DNA of 64,000 nt, from NCBI GenBank assembly GCA_944363635.1, contig CALVUP010000005.1, forward strand, positions 1 to 64,000, read 5' to 3'. The notes under the pieces are model-generated. The model was not told the DNA's origin. It ran no database searches and was given only the letters and a program-made list of their open reading frames with translations. The stretch's first letter is position 1, and each line of letters begins with the position of its first letter. The position numbers and the translations under genes were made by a program. The DNA comes from an uncultured Bacilli bacterium. Its GTDB lineage: Bacteria > Bacillota_I > Bacilli_A > RF39 > UBA660. Positions 48,335 through 55,908 of the stretch are shown here, in pieces.

Positions 48335-48916
48335 TTATATGGTTTTGCTTGCATTTTCGTTTTTACTAGTTTCTATACGGGTCTTGGTATACTCTAAAGC
48401 AAGTTTTCTTGTTTGTTGTTGTATTCTTTTAGAATCCATATCTTTTGAATCGACTTCTTTAGCAATATCCATTAAATCGTTGTAATAAGCAAAATATATT
48501 CTTTTAAAATCGGTACTTTGTTCATTTAAAAATCGGTTAAAACTTTCTTCTTCTAAATCTCTTTGATCAAATCCAGTAATTGCATTTTTTTTATCAAGTG
48601 GAATTTGTTGGGATGAAGTTGAAGAAGGTTTATGGGGTTGTTTGTTTTTTAAATACTGTTCATATTGAGCTTTTTCTTTTCTATATAAATCGTGTTGATA
48701 TTTTTCCCTTTTTTCTTTGGTTTTGATTTTTTCGAAAGCTTGATTGATCACCTGCATTTTTTCTAAAGCGTTTGGATCTGTATTGGTATCCGGATGATAA
48801 AAAGTAGAAATCTTGCGATGGGCTTTACGAATTTCTTCATCCGTTGCCATTTCATTTACACCTAGTAGGGAAAAACAATCCATAACTTTTAACTCTTCTA
48901 ATGTTTTTTTCTCCAT
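48335..48916 (-). CDS. J-domain (DnaJ-like) protein
   Basis: 193 residues. Residues 12-75 form a J domain with the HPD motif (AHRKISTFYHPDTNTDPNAL), which stimulates a DnaK-type Hsp70. The remainder is charged and helical, with no Gly/Phe or zinc-finger region and no membrane helix, so it is a type III J protein. Its Hsp70 partner and client are unknown. It is the gene just downstream of the bacteriocin-like locus, separated by a terminator. Confidence 0.85.
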   Translation of the reverse strand: MEKKTLEELKVMDCFSLLGVNEMATDEEIRKAHRKISTFYHPDTNTDPNALEKMQVINQAFEKIKTKEKREKYQHDLYRKEKAQYEQYLKNKQPHKPSSTSSQQIPLDKKNAITGFDQRDLEEESFNRFLNEQSTDFKRIYFAYYNDLMDIAKEVDSKDMDSKRIQQQTRKLALEYTKTRIETSKNENASKTI

Positions 48917-48960
48917 AGTATCACTTCCTAAAACATTTTAGCATTTTGCCTGGAAAAAGT

Positions 48961-48987
48961 AAATAGTAAGCGATTAGCTTACTATTT
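48961..48987 (-). terminator. Terminator of the bacteriocin-like locus
   Basis: A perfect 11-pair stem (AAATAGTAAGC with GCTTACTATTT) around a five-base loop, followed by ACTTTTTCC on the minus strand. It closes the exporter-peptide operon; the small membrane ORF ends within its stem. Confidence 0.75.
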
Positions 48988-49120
48988 TGTGATAGAAATA
49001 ACGTAAAAAAGTACCTGTATAATTTCCAAGATTATATATACAAGCTATATACATCCCTAGAAACCAACAAAAAATAGGAATCAAAGCAAAAAAACATGCC
49101 TTTTTTATTTTACAGGACAT
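48974..49120 (-). CDS. Small hydrophobic ORF, candidate immunity or accessory peptide
   Basis: 48 codons, starting at ATG 49120 five bases after AGGA, and overlapping the end of the second peptide gene in another frame. The translation begins MSCKIKKACFFALIPIFCWF, continues with LGMYIACIYNLGNYTG and ends in a basic tail, giving one membrane helix. Small membrane proteins encoded right after bacteriocin peptides are often immunity proteins. It could equally be a chance ORF; it has two Cys at the N-terminus and lacks a double-glycine leader. Confidence 0.4.
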   Translation of the reverse strand: MSCKIKKACFFALIPIFCWFLGMYIACIYNLGNYTGTFLRYFYHKIVS

Positions 49121-49269
49121 GTCGATCCTGTTGCGAAACGTCGAATGGAAGAACCTAATTCTTTTCCTATTTCAAATAGTAAGGAAGAAATTTTATAGAT
49201 TGCATTTAAATAAGTGGCATTGAAAGTAATACTTCCTCCTTCTACTTTTCTAAGTTCTTCCGTAGTCAT
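49105..49269 (-). CDS. Double-glycine leader peptide 2, bacteriocin-like
   Basis: 54 codons. The leader MTTEELRKVEGG has the ELxxVxGG pattern recognised by C39 peptidases and would be cut after GG, leaving a 42-residue amphipathic core with SITFNATYLNAIYKISSLLF, EIGKELGSSIRRFATG and one Cys near the end. An in-frame ATG at 49278 (MRK upstream) overlaps the stop of peptide 1 as ATGA. It has no ribosome site of strength, so it is probably coupled to peptide 1. Likely a two-peptide bacteriocin partner or signalling peptide. Confidence 0.75.
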   Translation of the reverse strand: MTTEELRKVEGGSITFNATYLNAIYKISSLLFEIGKELGSSIRRFATGSTCPVK

Positions 49270-49274
49270 TTTCC

Positions 49275-49418
49275 TCATGAATGATTACATTTCGTTGGAT
49301 TGGCAAGTCCTGCAATGATTCCTGTTATAAAGATTACAGCGGTTGCAACAGCTGTTATTAATCCTATATTTATACCACCTTGTACGTTTTTCATTTCTTC
49401 ATCCGTAATTGATTTCAT
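49275..49418 (-). CDS. Double-glycine leader peptide 1, bacteriocin-like
   Basis: 47 codons. The leader MKSITDEEMKNVQGG matches the double-glycine consensus (E-M-x-x-V-x-G-G). The 32-residue core is glycine/alanine-rich and hydrophobic (INIGLITAVATAVIFITGII, AGLANPTKCNHS) with one Cys, as in membrane-active class II bacteriocins. Strong ribosome site AGGGGG four bases upstream. Its ATG overlaps the stop of the mini-HlyD gene (ATGA). Export and cleavage by the C39 ABC transporter encoded upstream are predicted. Confidence 0.82.
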   Translation of the reverse strand: MKSITDEEMKNVQGGINIGLITAVATAVIFITGIIAGLANPTKCNHS

Positions 49419-49846
49419 AATTCCCCCTTTACTTTATTAATAATAATGTTAAAAAATACTTCATTTTTTAATTCGAATTTTACTTTTAAAATATTATAAT
49501 CCGCATTCAGTTTTTCATCCAATGGAATTTGTAAGCGCACAGTTTTATAATATTGATCTTGATAAGTCATAACCTCTTCTGCATAATCATAAATTACATA
49601 TTTATATTTTTTCTTATTGATGTATATATATTGATTGTTACTTATTTTTTCTAAATCTTCTACATGGACATTTAATACCAATAAATCCTCTAAAACATAA
49701 CCTTGTATTTCATAATACATCTCCACTTTAAAACAACCTAAACCTATAGCACCTATTAAGAACAAAAGTAGAATAAAAATATAAGGTTTATTGTTTGTAT
49801 TTTTACATATTTCTAAATACTCTTTTACATCCATATAATCATTCAT
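49415..49846 (-). CDS. Mini-HlyD-like exporter accessory protein
   Basis: 143 residues, not firmly recognised. One N-terminal membrane helix (YIFILLLFLIGAIGLGCF), then a small beta domain: YYEIQGYVLEDLLVLNVHVE, NQYIYINKKKYKYVIYDYAE, VRLQIPLDEKLNADYNILKV. The layout resembles the membrane anchor and beta-barrel of HlyD-type adaptors without their long coiled coil. It overlaps the exporter by eight bases and peptide 1 by four, so it belongs to the export unit. Full-length adaptors in such loci have 400 or more residues. Confidence 0.65.
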   Translation of the reverse strand: MNDYMDVKEYLEICKNTNNKPYIFILLLFLIGAIGLGCFKVEMYYEIQGYVLEDLLVLNVHVEDLEKISNNQYIYINKKKYKYVIYDYAEEVMTYQDQYYKTVRLQIPLDEKLNADYNILKVKFELKNEVFFNIIINKVKGEL

Positions 49847-51911
49847 AGTTACAAACTCCCTTTTCTATTTTTATTTTTTGGTCAAACAACTGACTGTTTT
49901 CAAAACGATGAGATATGACAATAATGGTTTTGTCACGATATAGAAAAAATAATTTTTTTAATATTTTTCTTTCACTTTCAATATCAATTTCACTTAAGCT
50001 TTCATCAAAAATATAAACATTGGCTTTCTTTAATAACGTTCGTGCAAGGAGTATCCGTTGTCTTTCTCCTCCACTTAAATTAAATCCATTTTCTTCTAAT
50101 AAAGTGTCATAATTAACCTTTTTCTCTTCCACCATCTGATCCAATAAAGAAATTTTTGCTACTTTTAAAAAATCCTCATAACCAACATTTCGAAATAAAG
50201 TAATATTATTATATATAGAATCCGTAAGTAAAATTTCATTTTGTGACAAATAGCAAATATTATCCCGCAAACTATGAATATCAAATTCACAAATATCGAT
50301 ACCATCTATAAAAATCTTATTTCTTTCAATCTCAATCAGGCGTAATAGCATCTTTACTAAAGTTGATTTGCCTGCACCTGAGGGGCCAAATAATAAAATT
50401 TTCTCGCCTGGTTCTATATTTAAATATACGTGTTCCAATATTTTCTTTTTACCAAAAGAAAAAGTTAAGTCTTGAATTTGAATGTTTCCTTTTATGTTTT
50501 GTTTTACTTTCTTTTTGTTTTCTTCCTCTTCGATATTATAAAGTTCCATTAATCTTTCAAAACTAATTTTACTACTTCTAAGTTCTAAAACAGAAGATAA
50601 CAAAGCTGGAAAAGAATCATTAAAATAGGAAAAAATTTGTTGATAGGTTAATAAAAGCCCTAAACTTGCATTCTTCTTTAAAATTAAGAATGCCGCAGTA
50701 AATACAAACAAAACAAAACCCGTCGTATTTAATAATTCATTCATGAGATTCAATTGATTATACTGATTCGATAAAATTTCTTTTTTAATTAAAAATCTTT
50801 TATAAAACAAATGAAAGCGATTTTTAAATTTTCCACCAAGATCTAAATTTTTGATTGTTTGAACAAGTCCAAAAGATTCCAGAATAAAATGATTTAATCG
50901 CCCGGCTTGTTTATGAAGTTGTTTATCTAAAGAATGAATGGTTATATTGGTTATATAAAACACCAAAATATAAATAATAATCATGAACAAGAGAATAAGA
51001 ATAAAGACTTTATCAAGTAAGAAAAGAATAAAACAAGTCATTAAAATTAAAAGACTATAAATCGCTATATCCAAAACGGTCTTGCTTACCAACCTGCTAA
51101 TTTCTTGAATGTCTTGCATTCTTGCCAAGATTTCTCCACTGGGATGATTTTTATAATAGAAGTACGGAAGTGATAAAATATGATTGAATGTATTTGTAGT
51201 TAATGTTTCTTCTAAAGAAGTGCTTAAGTGAATGCTTATTTTGTCTTTTAAAAATCCAAAGAAAGTTTTTAATAGAAAGAGAAAGAAAAAAAGACCACTG
51301 ATTAGAAGCAGATTATAGATGGAATGATACTGAATAGCATAATCAATGATAAACTGAATATAATAGCAAGTAATTATACTTAAAATAAGAAAGGAAAATG
51401 AAAGAAACAAGCAAGATAAAAAACGACTTTTGTTTTTTAATACACTATGGAAAACAAAATGAGAAAAAAATTTTGTTTCTTTCAATTTTGGTAATGGTTT
51501 TAAAAGTTCAAATATACAATAATATCCTGTTGAAAATTGCTTGAACTGATCAAAACTTATTTTCTTAATTCCTTCGGCGGGATCTGCAATCAAAAGTTTC
51601 TTTCTTTTTGTATCTATGGTATAGATCACAATAAAATGTTTATATTTTTCTTGAACAATACCATGAGCAATTACAGGAAGTAAAGAAGATTCTAAACTTT
51701 CAATCGATCCTTTCAAACCATAAGCATTAAAGCCAATCTTTTTAGCTGCATCCACTAAATGATAGAGACTTGTCCCACTCGTAGTCGTATTGGTTATTTC
51801 TCTTAAATATTCTAAAGAAACTGAACCGTTATAATATTTTATAAGCATCAACATACAAGCGCAAGCACAATCTTTATACCCTTGTTGCTTAACAAATACA
51901 TACTTTTTCAT
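49839..51911 (-). CDS. Peptidase-containing (C39) ABC exporter
   Basis: 690 residues. N-terminal C39 cysteine peptidase (residues about 1-130): catalytic Cys in QQGYKDCACACMLMLIKYY, His in KYKHFIVIYTID, Asp in LLIADPAEG. Then six membrane helices (about 150-420) and an ABC ATPase: Walker A GPSGAGKST, signature LSGGERQR, Walker B VYIFDES, H-loop VISHR. Such exporters cut double-glycine leaders and move the peptide outward. Start at 51911 after GGAAGTGAT. It heads the operon with mini-HlyD and two leader peptides. Confidence 0.93.
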   Translation of the reverse strand: MKKYVFVKQQGYKDCACACMLMLIKYYNGSVSLEYLREITNTTTSGTSLYHLVDAAKKIGFNAYGLKGSIESLESSLLPVIAHGIVQEKYKHFIVIYTIDTKRKKLLIADPAEGIKKISFDQFKQFSTGYYCIFELLKPLPKLKETKFFSHFVFHSVLKNKSRFLSCLFLSFSFLILSIITCYYIQFIIDYAIQYHSIYNLLLISGLFFFLFLLKTFFGFLKDKISIHLSTSLEETLTTNTFNHILSLPYFYYKNHPSGEILARMQDIQEISRLVSKTVLDIAIYSLLILMTCFILFLLDKVFILILLFMIIIYILVFYITNITIHSLDKQLHKQAGRLNHFILESFGLVQTIKNLDLGGKFKNRFHLFYKRFLIKKEILSNQYNQLNLMNELLNTTGFVLFVFTAAFLILKKNASLGLLLTYQQIFSYFNDSFPALLSSVLELRSSKISFERLMELYNIEEEENKKKVKQNIKGNIQIQDLTFSFGKKKILEHVYLNIEPGEKILLFGPSGAGKSTLVKMLLRLIEIERNKIFIDGIDICEFDIHSLRDNICYLSQNEILLTDSIYNNITLFRNVGYEDFLKVAKISLLDQMVEEKKVNYDTLLEENGFNLSGGERQRILLARTLLKKANVYIFDESLSEIDIESERKILKKLFFLYRDKTIIVISHRFENSQLFDQKIKIEKGVCNYE

Positions 51912-52023
51912 ATGATCACTTCCTATTATATGTATTGTCACTTTTTTTACAAATTCCTTATTTTTTTTGGTTTTTTTATAAAAAAAAGACGGAACTATGG
52001 TATATTTAAATAGGAGTGATGCT

Positions 52024-52734
52024 ATGAAAACAATGTTAAGTGAGTTTTATCAAAAGTATAAAGTTTATATTAAGGGGATTCTGGCCATTCTTTTATTCTT
52101 TTATAGTTCAACTTTTTCAATGATTCCAATATGGCTATTTCAACTTGATCCTAATAAAATTACTGCCAAAGAAAACTTAATGCTTGGAATTTTTAATTAT
52201 GTTTTTTTATTTCTTATTTACATTCTTATGTATAAAAAAGATTTTCTGGAAAACTTAAAAGATTTCAAAAAACGTCCAAATAAAATTATTGATGTTGGAT
52301 TTAAATATTGGACGATTGGATTATTTTTTATGGTCATATCAAATTTAATTCTTATGAGATTTTTTCCAGGAACATCTTCCAATAATGAAAATGCTGTACA
52401 ACTTTATATTCAAAATTTTCCAATACTTGCTATTATTTCTACCAGTCTTTTAGGACCTTTCATTGAAGAAGTTGTTTTTCGAAAAACTTTTAAAGACATG
52501 ATTAAAAAACCAATCTTTTTTATACTGATTTCGGGTATTGTTTTTGGGCTTATGCACGTTTTGGGTCAAGCAACAACTCTTGCTGAGTTTTTATACTTTA
52601 TTCCTTATGCAGCACTTGGAATTTCTTTTGCTTGGATGTATTATAAAACAGATAACTTTTTTACACCATGCATGATGCATTTTATTCATAATTTAATTTT
52701 AACTTTAATATCAATTATTGGATTAAGTCTTTAA
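52024..52734 (+). CDS. CPBP family intramembrane metalloprotease
   Basis: 236 residues, about seven membrane helices. CPBP/Abi motifs are complete: motif 1 GPFIEEVVFRKTF (EExxxR), motif 2 FGLMHVLG (FxxxH), motif 3 MMHFIHN (HxxxN/D). These Rce1-like proteases occur in many roles; some are bacteriocin self-immunity proteins. It is divergent from the C39 exporter with 110 bases between, which makes an immunity role plausible but unproven. Start at 52024 follows AGGAG seven bases upstream. Confidence 0.87.
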   Translation: MKTMLSEFYQKYKVYIKGILAILLFFYSSTFSMIPIWLFQLDPNKITAKENLMLGIFNYVFLFLIYILMYKKDFLENLKDFKKRPNKIIDVGFKYWTIGLFFMVISNLILMRFFPGTSSNNENAVQLYIQNFPILAIISTSLLGPFIEEVVFRKTFKDMIKKPIFFILISGIVFGLMHVLGQATTLAEFLYFIPYAALGISFAWMYYKTDNFFTPCMMHFIHNLILTLISIIGLSL

Positions 52735-52773
52735 TAAGACTTTTTTTTATGGTATAATTTTTATGGTGATACT

Positions 52774-53676
52774 ATGCCTAAAGTAACTAGGAGTGAAAAG
52801 AATAAAAAGAAGCAACAAGAAATTATCAACGAAAAAATTAAAACCAAAAGTAATTTTTTATTTCGAATTTTTCTTGTTATTGTATTATGTTTATCTATTC
52901 TTTTTGTTTATGCAAGATATATGGATACGAGTGGGTTAATGGTAAATGAATATAAAGTAAGTTCTACCAAAATACCTGATACGTTTCATGGAATCAAGAT
53001 TGTCCATTTTTCGGATATTCATTATGGTACAACCGTCGATTTAAATTACTTGGAAAGTATTGTACAACAAATAAATGAGTTAAAACCTGATATTGTTATC
53101 TTTACTGGAGATTTAATTTTTCAAAACTATCAATTAGATAATGATATCATTAAAGAAATTACCAATACATTAAGTAAAATTAAAGCGACGATTGCAAAAT
53201 ATGCTTGTATGGGAAATGAAGACTATGATAATGCGCAATACAACATTATTATGAAAAATAGCGGTTTTACTGTTTTAAATAACACATATGAAAATGTTTA
53301 TTATCAAAACCAAGATTATATCATTATAAATAGTATTGGAAGTTCACTTAATAATGATGATGATGTACAAAAAGCTTTTGCTTTTGAAAACAAAGATAAA
53401 TACGTCATAAGTATTGTTCACGAGACAAATACAGTCGAAGAGATTTTGAAATATAATCCAGATATGATTTTAAGTGGGCATAGTTTAGGAGGACAAATTC
53501 GTATTCCAGCAACAGGAGGAATCATCCATCAAAAAAGTGCGAATAAATATACCAAACGACATGAAATAATTGACAATACAGAAATATTTAATTCCTATGG
53601 CATTGGTACTAGTAAAATAAGATTTCGCTTCTTAAATAAACCAAGTATTAATTTATATCGATTAACAAAAAAATAA
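52774..53676 (+). CDS. Membrane-anchored calcineurin-like phosphoesterase
   Basis: 300 residues. A membrane helix near residues 28-47 (FLFRIFLVIVLCLSILFVYA), then a calcineurin-like domain outside: GIKIVHFSDIHYGTTV (D-x-H), IVIFTGDLIF (GD), CMGNEDYDN (GNxD, where GNHD/E is usual, so the His is Glu), VHETN and SGHSLGGQIRIP (GHxH-like, where the last His is Leu... Gly-Gly). Similar to YkuE/YaeI-type phosphoesterases. The two altered metal-site positions may lower activity. Substrate unknown. Confidence 0.82.
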   Translation: MPKVTRSEKNKKKQQEIINEKIKTKSNFLFRIFLVIVLCLSILFVYARYMDTSGLMVNEYKVSSTKIPDTFHGIKIVHFSDIHYGTTVDLNYLESIVQQINELKPDIVIFTGDLIFQNYQLDNDIIKEITNTLSKIKATIAKYACMGNEDYDNAQYNIIMKNSGFTVLNNTYENVYYQNQDYIIINSIGSSLNNDDDVQKAFAFENKDKYVISIVHETNTVEEILKYNPDMILSGHSLGGQIRIPATGGIIHQKSANKYTKRHEIIDNTEIFNSYGIGTSKIRFRFLNKPSINLYRLTKK

Positions 53677-53696
53677 GGATCCTTCAATCCTTATTT
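53671..53696. terminator. Bidirectional terminator
   Basis: AAATAAGGAT pairs with ATCCTTATTT around CCTTCA, with A/T runs outside on both strands; it separates converging genes. Confidence 0.8.
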
Positions 53697-54089
53697 TTTA
53701 CTTTTTAAAAACTGTTTTATTTCTCCATACTCTTTGCCTTGATACCTTTGACAAAAACATGCATATGTTCTTTTTGTGCTTTCTTTATCTAAATTGCGTT
53801 CTAAAATTTCTTCGATTTCTTTATCAATTCGCACATTCTCTTTTCCAATTAAATTACTATGAGTGAAATTAATTCGATCAATAGGCTGTATACAATTACT
53901 TCCGTCCCATTGACTATAACTAATAGCGGATATGAAAGAAAAATTAGATGCTTTACATGAAGCTTGCACGTCTTTTATACACAATCCATCAAAATTTTCA
54001 AAAGGAATCGCATGTTCTACAGAAAAACCCTGTAGAGGTAAAAGAATATAAAACTTCATTGCTGGGATATCATAACTATTATCAACCAT
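53691..54089 (-). CDS. Unknown small soluble protein
   Basis: 132 residues, not recognised. It starts MVDNSYDIPAMKFYILLPLQ, has six Cys-containing or aromatic patches (GLCIKDVQASCKASNFSFIS, DGSNCIQPIDRINF) and ends with a charged helix KEYGEIKQFLKSKK. No signal peptide or catalytic motif is visible. Ribosome site AAGGAG. It follows tig by 22 bases on the same strand and may be co-transcribed with it. Confidence 0.6.
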   Translation of the reverse strand: MVDNSYDIPAMKFYILLPLQGFSVEHAIPFENFDGLCIKDVQASCKASNFSFISAISYSQWDGSNCIQPIDRINFTHSNLIGKENVRIDKEIEEILERNLDKESTKRTYACFCQRYQGKEYGEIKQFLKSKK

Positions 54090-54111
54090 ATATTTTCTCC
54101 TTTAACTAAAA

Positions 54112-55377
54112 TTATTTATTATTTTCTTTTAAGAAATCAACGACTTTACGAATTTCTAAATCATATTTTACCATATCGATTCCACCAAATTGACTTAAGA
54201 ATTCGTCTTTTTTCATTTGATATTTCTTAGCAAGTTCCTCTGCTTCCTTTTCCGCCTCTTCATCAGTAACTTCTAATTTTTCTAATTTTAGAATTTCTTC
54301 TAACATCAAACGATATAATACGTTCTTAAATGCATCTTTTTCCATTTGGCTTCTTAATGCTTTTTCGTCACTCTTAGTAAATTGGTAATATAGATCTAAA
54401 GATACCCCTTGCATTTTTAGTTGTTCTTCAAAACGTTTCATTAAACGGTCTACTTCTTCTTCCACCATTTCTTCTGGAATATCGACATCTACATTTTTAC
54501 CAACTGCTTCTAATAGAGCATCTACATATTTGTTTTCAGCTTCCATATCTTTTTGGGCTTTAATGTTCTTCTTGATTTCTTCTTTTAATGTATCTTCAGA
54601 ATCAATTCCTTCCATACCAAGATCTTCAAAGAATTCTTTATCAAGTTCTCTCGTTTGTTTTTCTTTTATTTCATTTACTTTTACTTTAAATACAACTTTT
54701 GCACCTTTTAAATCTTCAGATGGATAATCTTCTGGGAATGTTAAGTCAATATCTTTTTCCTCTCCTGTTTTCATACCAATTAGAGCTTCTTCAAATCCAG
54801 GGATAAAAGTATGTGACCCAATCTCTAAAGAATAGTTTTCCCCTTTTCCACCTTCAAAAGCTACACCATCTTTAAATCCTTCAAAATCGATGATTGCTAC
54901 ATTACCTTCTTCGATCGTACCGTTTTCTTTTACTACAAGTTCTGTATATTGATCAAGTAAATGTTGAAGTTCATGTTCGACTTCTTCTTTTTTAACAGTA
55001 ACTTTATCTTTTTCGACTTTTAGACCTGTATACTTATTTACTTTTACTTCTGGTTTTGTAATAATTGTAAATACAAATTCACAACCATTTTCATCAATAC
55101 TTTTTAAATCTACTTTAGGTTGTACAACTGGAATAACCTCTTTATGATCATTCATTGCTTTTTCATAAGCTGTAGGAAGTACTAAATCTGCAGCATCTAT
55201 GAATAAGCTTTCTTTTCCAAATTTCTTTTCATAAACGTTTCTAGGTACTTTTCCTTTTCTAAATCCATCGACAGTTACTTCTTTTTGTTTTTTTGCAAAC
55301 ACTTGATCTAAAGCAGCTGCCCATTCTTCTTTTTCAATTTTTACATTAATTTTTACTTCATTTTTTTTCTTTGCCAT
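54112..55377 (-). CDS. tig: Trigger factor
   Basis: 421 residues. Ribosome-bound folding helper and peptidyl-prolyl isomerase. Ribosome-binding signature VDGFRKGKVPRNVYEKKFG in the N-domain, the FKBP-like domain with VAIIDFEGFKDGVAFEGGKG, YSLEIGSHTFIPGFEEALIG, and the helical chaperone C-domain. Slightly short in the C-terminus compared with 430-450 residues elsewhere. Confidence 0.96.
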   Translation of the reverse strand: MAKKKNEVKINVKIEKEEWAAALDQVFAKKQKEVTVDGFRKGKVPRNVYEKKFGKESLFIDAADLVLPTAYEKAMNDHKEVIPVVQPKVDLKSIDENGCEFVFTIITKPEVKVNKYTGLKVEKDKVTVKKEEVEHELQHLLDQYTELVVKENGTIEEGNVAIIDFEGFKDGVAFEGGKGENYSLEIGSHTFIPGFEEALIGMKTGEEKDIDLTFPEDYPSEDLKGAKVVFKVKVNEIKEKQTRELDKEFFEDLGMEGIDSEDTLKEEIKKNIKAQKDMEAENKYVDALLEAVGKNVDVDIPEEMVEEEVDRLMKRFEEQLKMQGVSLDLYYQFTKSDEKALRSQMEKDAFKNVLYRLMLEEILKLEKLEVTDEEAEKEAEELAKKYQMKKDEFLSQFGGIDMVKYDLEIRKVVDFLKENNK

Positions 55378-55463
55378 AATTTCTCCTCCAACAATTTATA
55401 TGCTAATTTATTATATAATACAAATTTGCAAAACTCAATATTTACATACAAATTTTGACAAAT

Positions 55464-55898
55464 TTATACAAACTTTCTTGGGGGTTTTATTTTGGAGATC
55501 CCTGAGTTCCCCAAGATTTTTACTTTATTACGGTCTTCGCATGTAAGTGTATTGATTTTTGTATTATATACAACTATTTCTTTAAATGCTTCTACAGATA
55601 AACTTGCGATTTGTAGATCTTGTAAAATAAGATTGCCAGTAATCTCTGTTTTATTGAACACTTCTAAATGAATGGGTTGTGTAGTAAACTGCTGTATATA
55701 TACAATTCCATTATCCGTTGTTAAAGGTTTCACATCATAAATGGTTATGTGCCTTTTTGGATCATGATTTTTCCTGATGAATATTGCATTTTCATTGGTG
55801 TCTACTACTTGCTTTTTTTGAAAAAACAAAGGTGTTCTTTGGATATGAACATTTATAAAAGGCTGATTCATAAATTGAATTCTTATCACTTGTTTCAT
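55464..55898 (-). CDS. Unknown beta-rich protein
   Basis: 144 residues, not recognised. Alternating hydrophobic residues (HITIYDVKPLTTDNGIVYIQ, EITGNLILQDLQIASLSVEA, FKEIVVYNTKINTLTCEDRN) suggest a beta-helix or adhesin-like fold of the kind seen in DUF4097/polymer-forming proteins. No signal peptide. It lies ten bases after the large permease gene and is probably co-transcribed with the ABC pair. Confidence 0.6.
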   Translation of the reverse strand: MKQVIRIQFMNQPFINVHIQRTPLFFQKKQVVDTNENAIFIRKNHDPKRHITIYDVKPLTTDNGIVYIQQFTTQPIHLEVFNKTEITGNLILQDLQIASLSVEAFKEIVVYNTKINTLTCEDRNKVKILGNSGISKIKPPRKFV

Positions 55899-55908
55899 AT
55901 TTTCCCTC

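Noticed and set aside
51924-51946. TTGTAA-N16-TATAAT before the C39 exporter as its promoter
   Set aside because: The -10 would lie only 13 bases before the chosen start codon, giving an almost leaderless transcript without the ribosome site; another promoter further upstream is more likely but was not identified.
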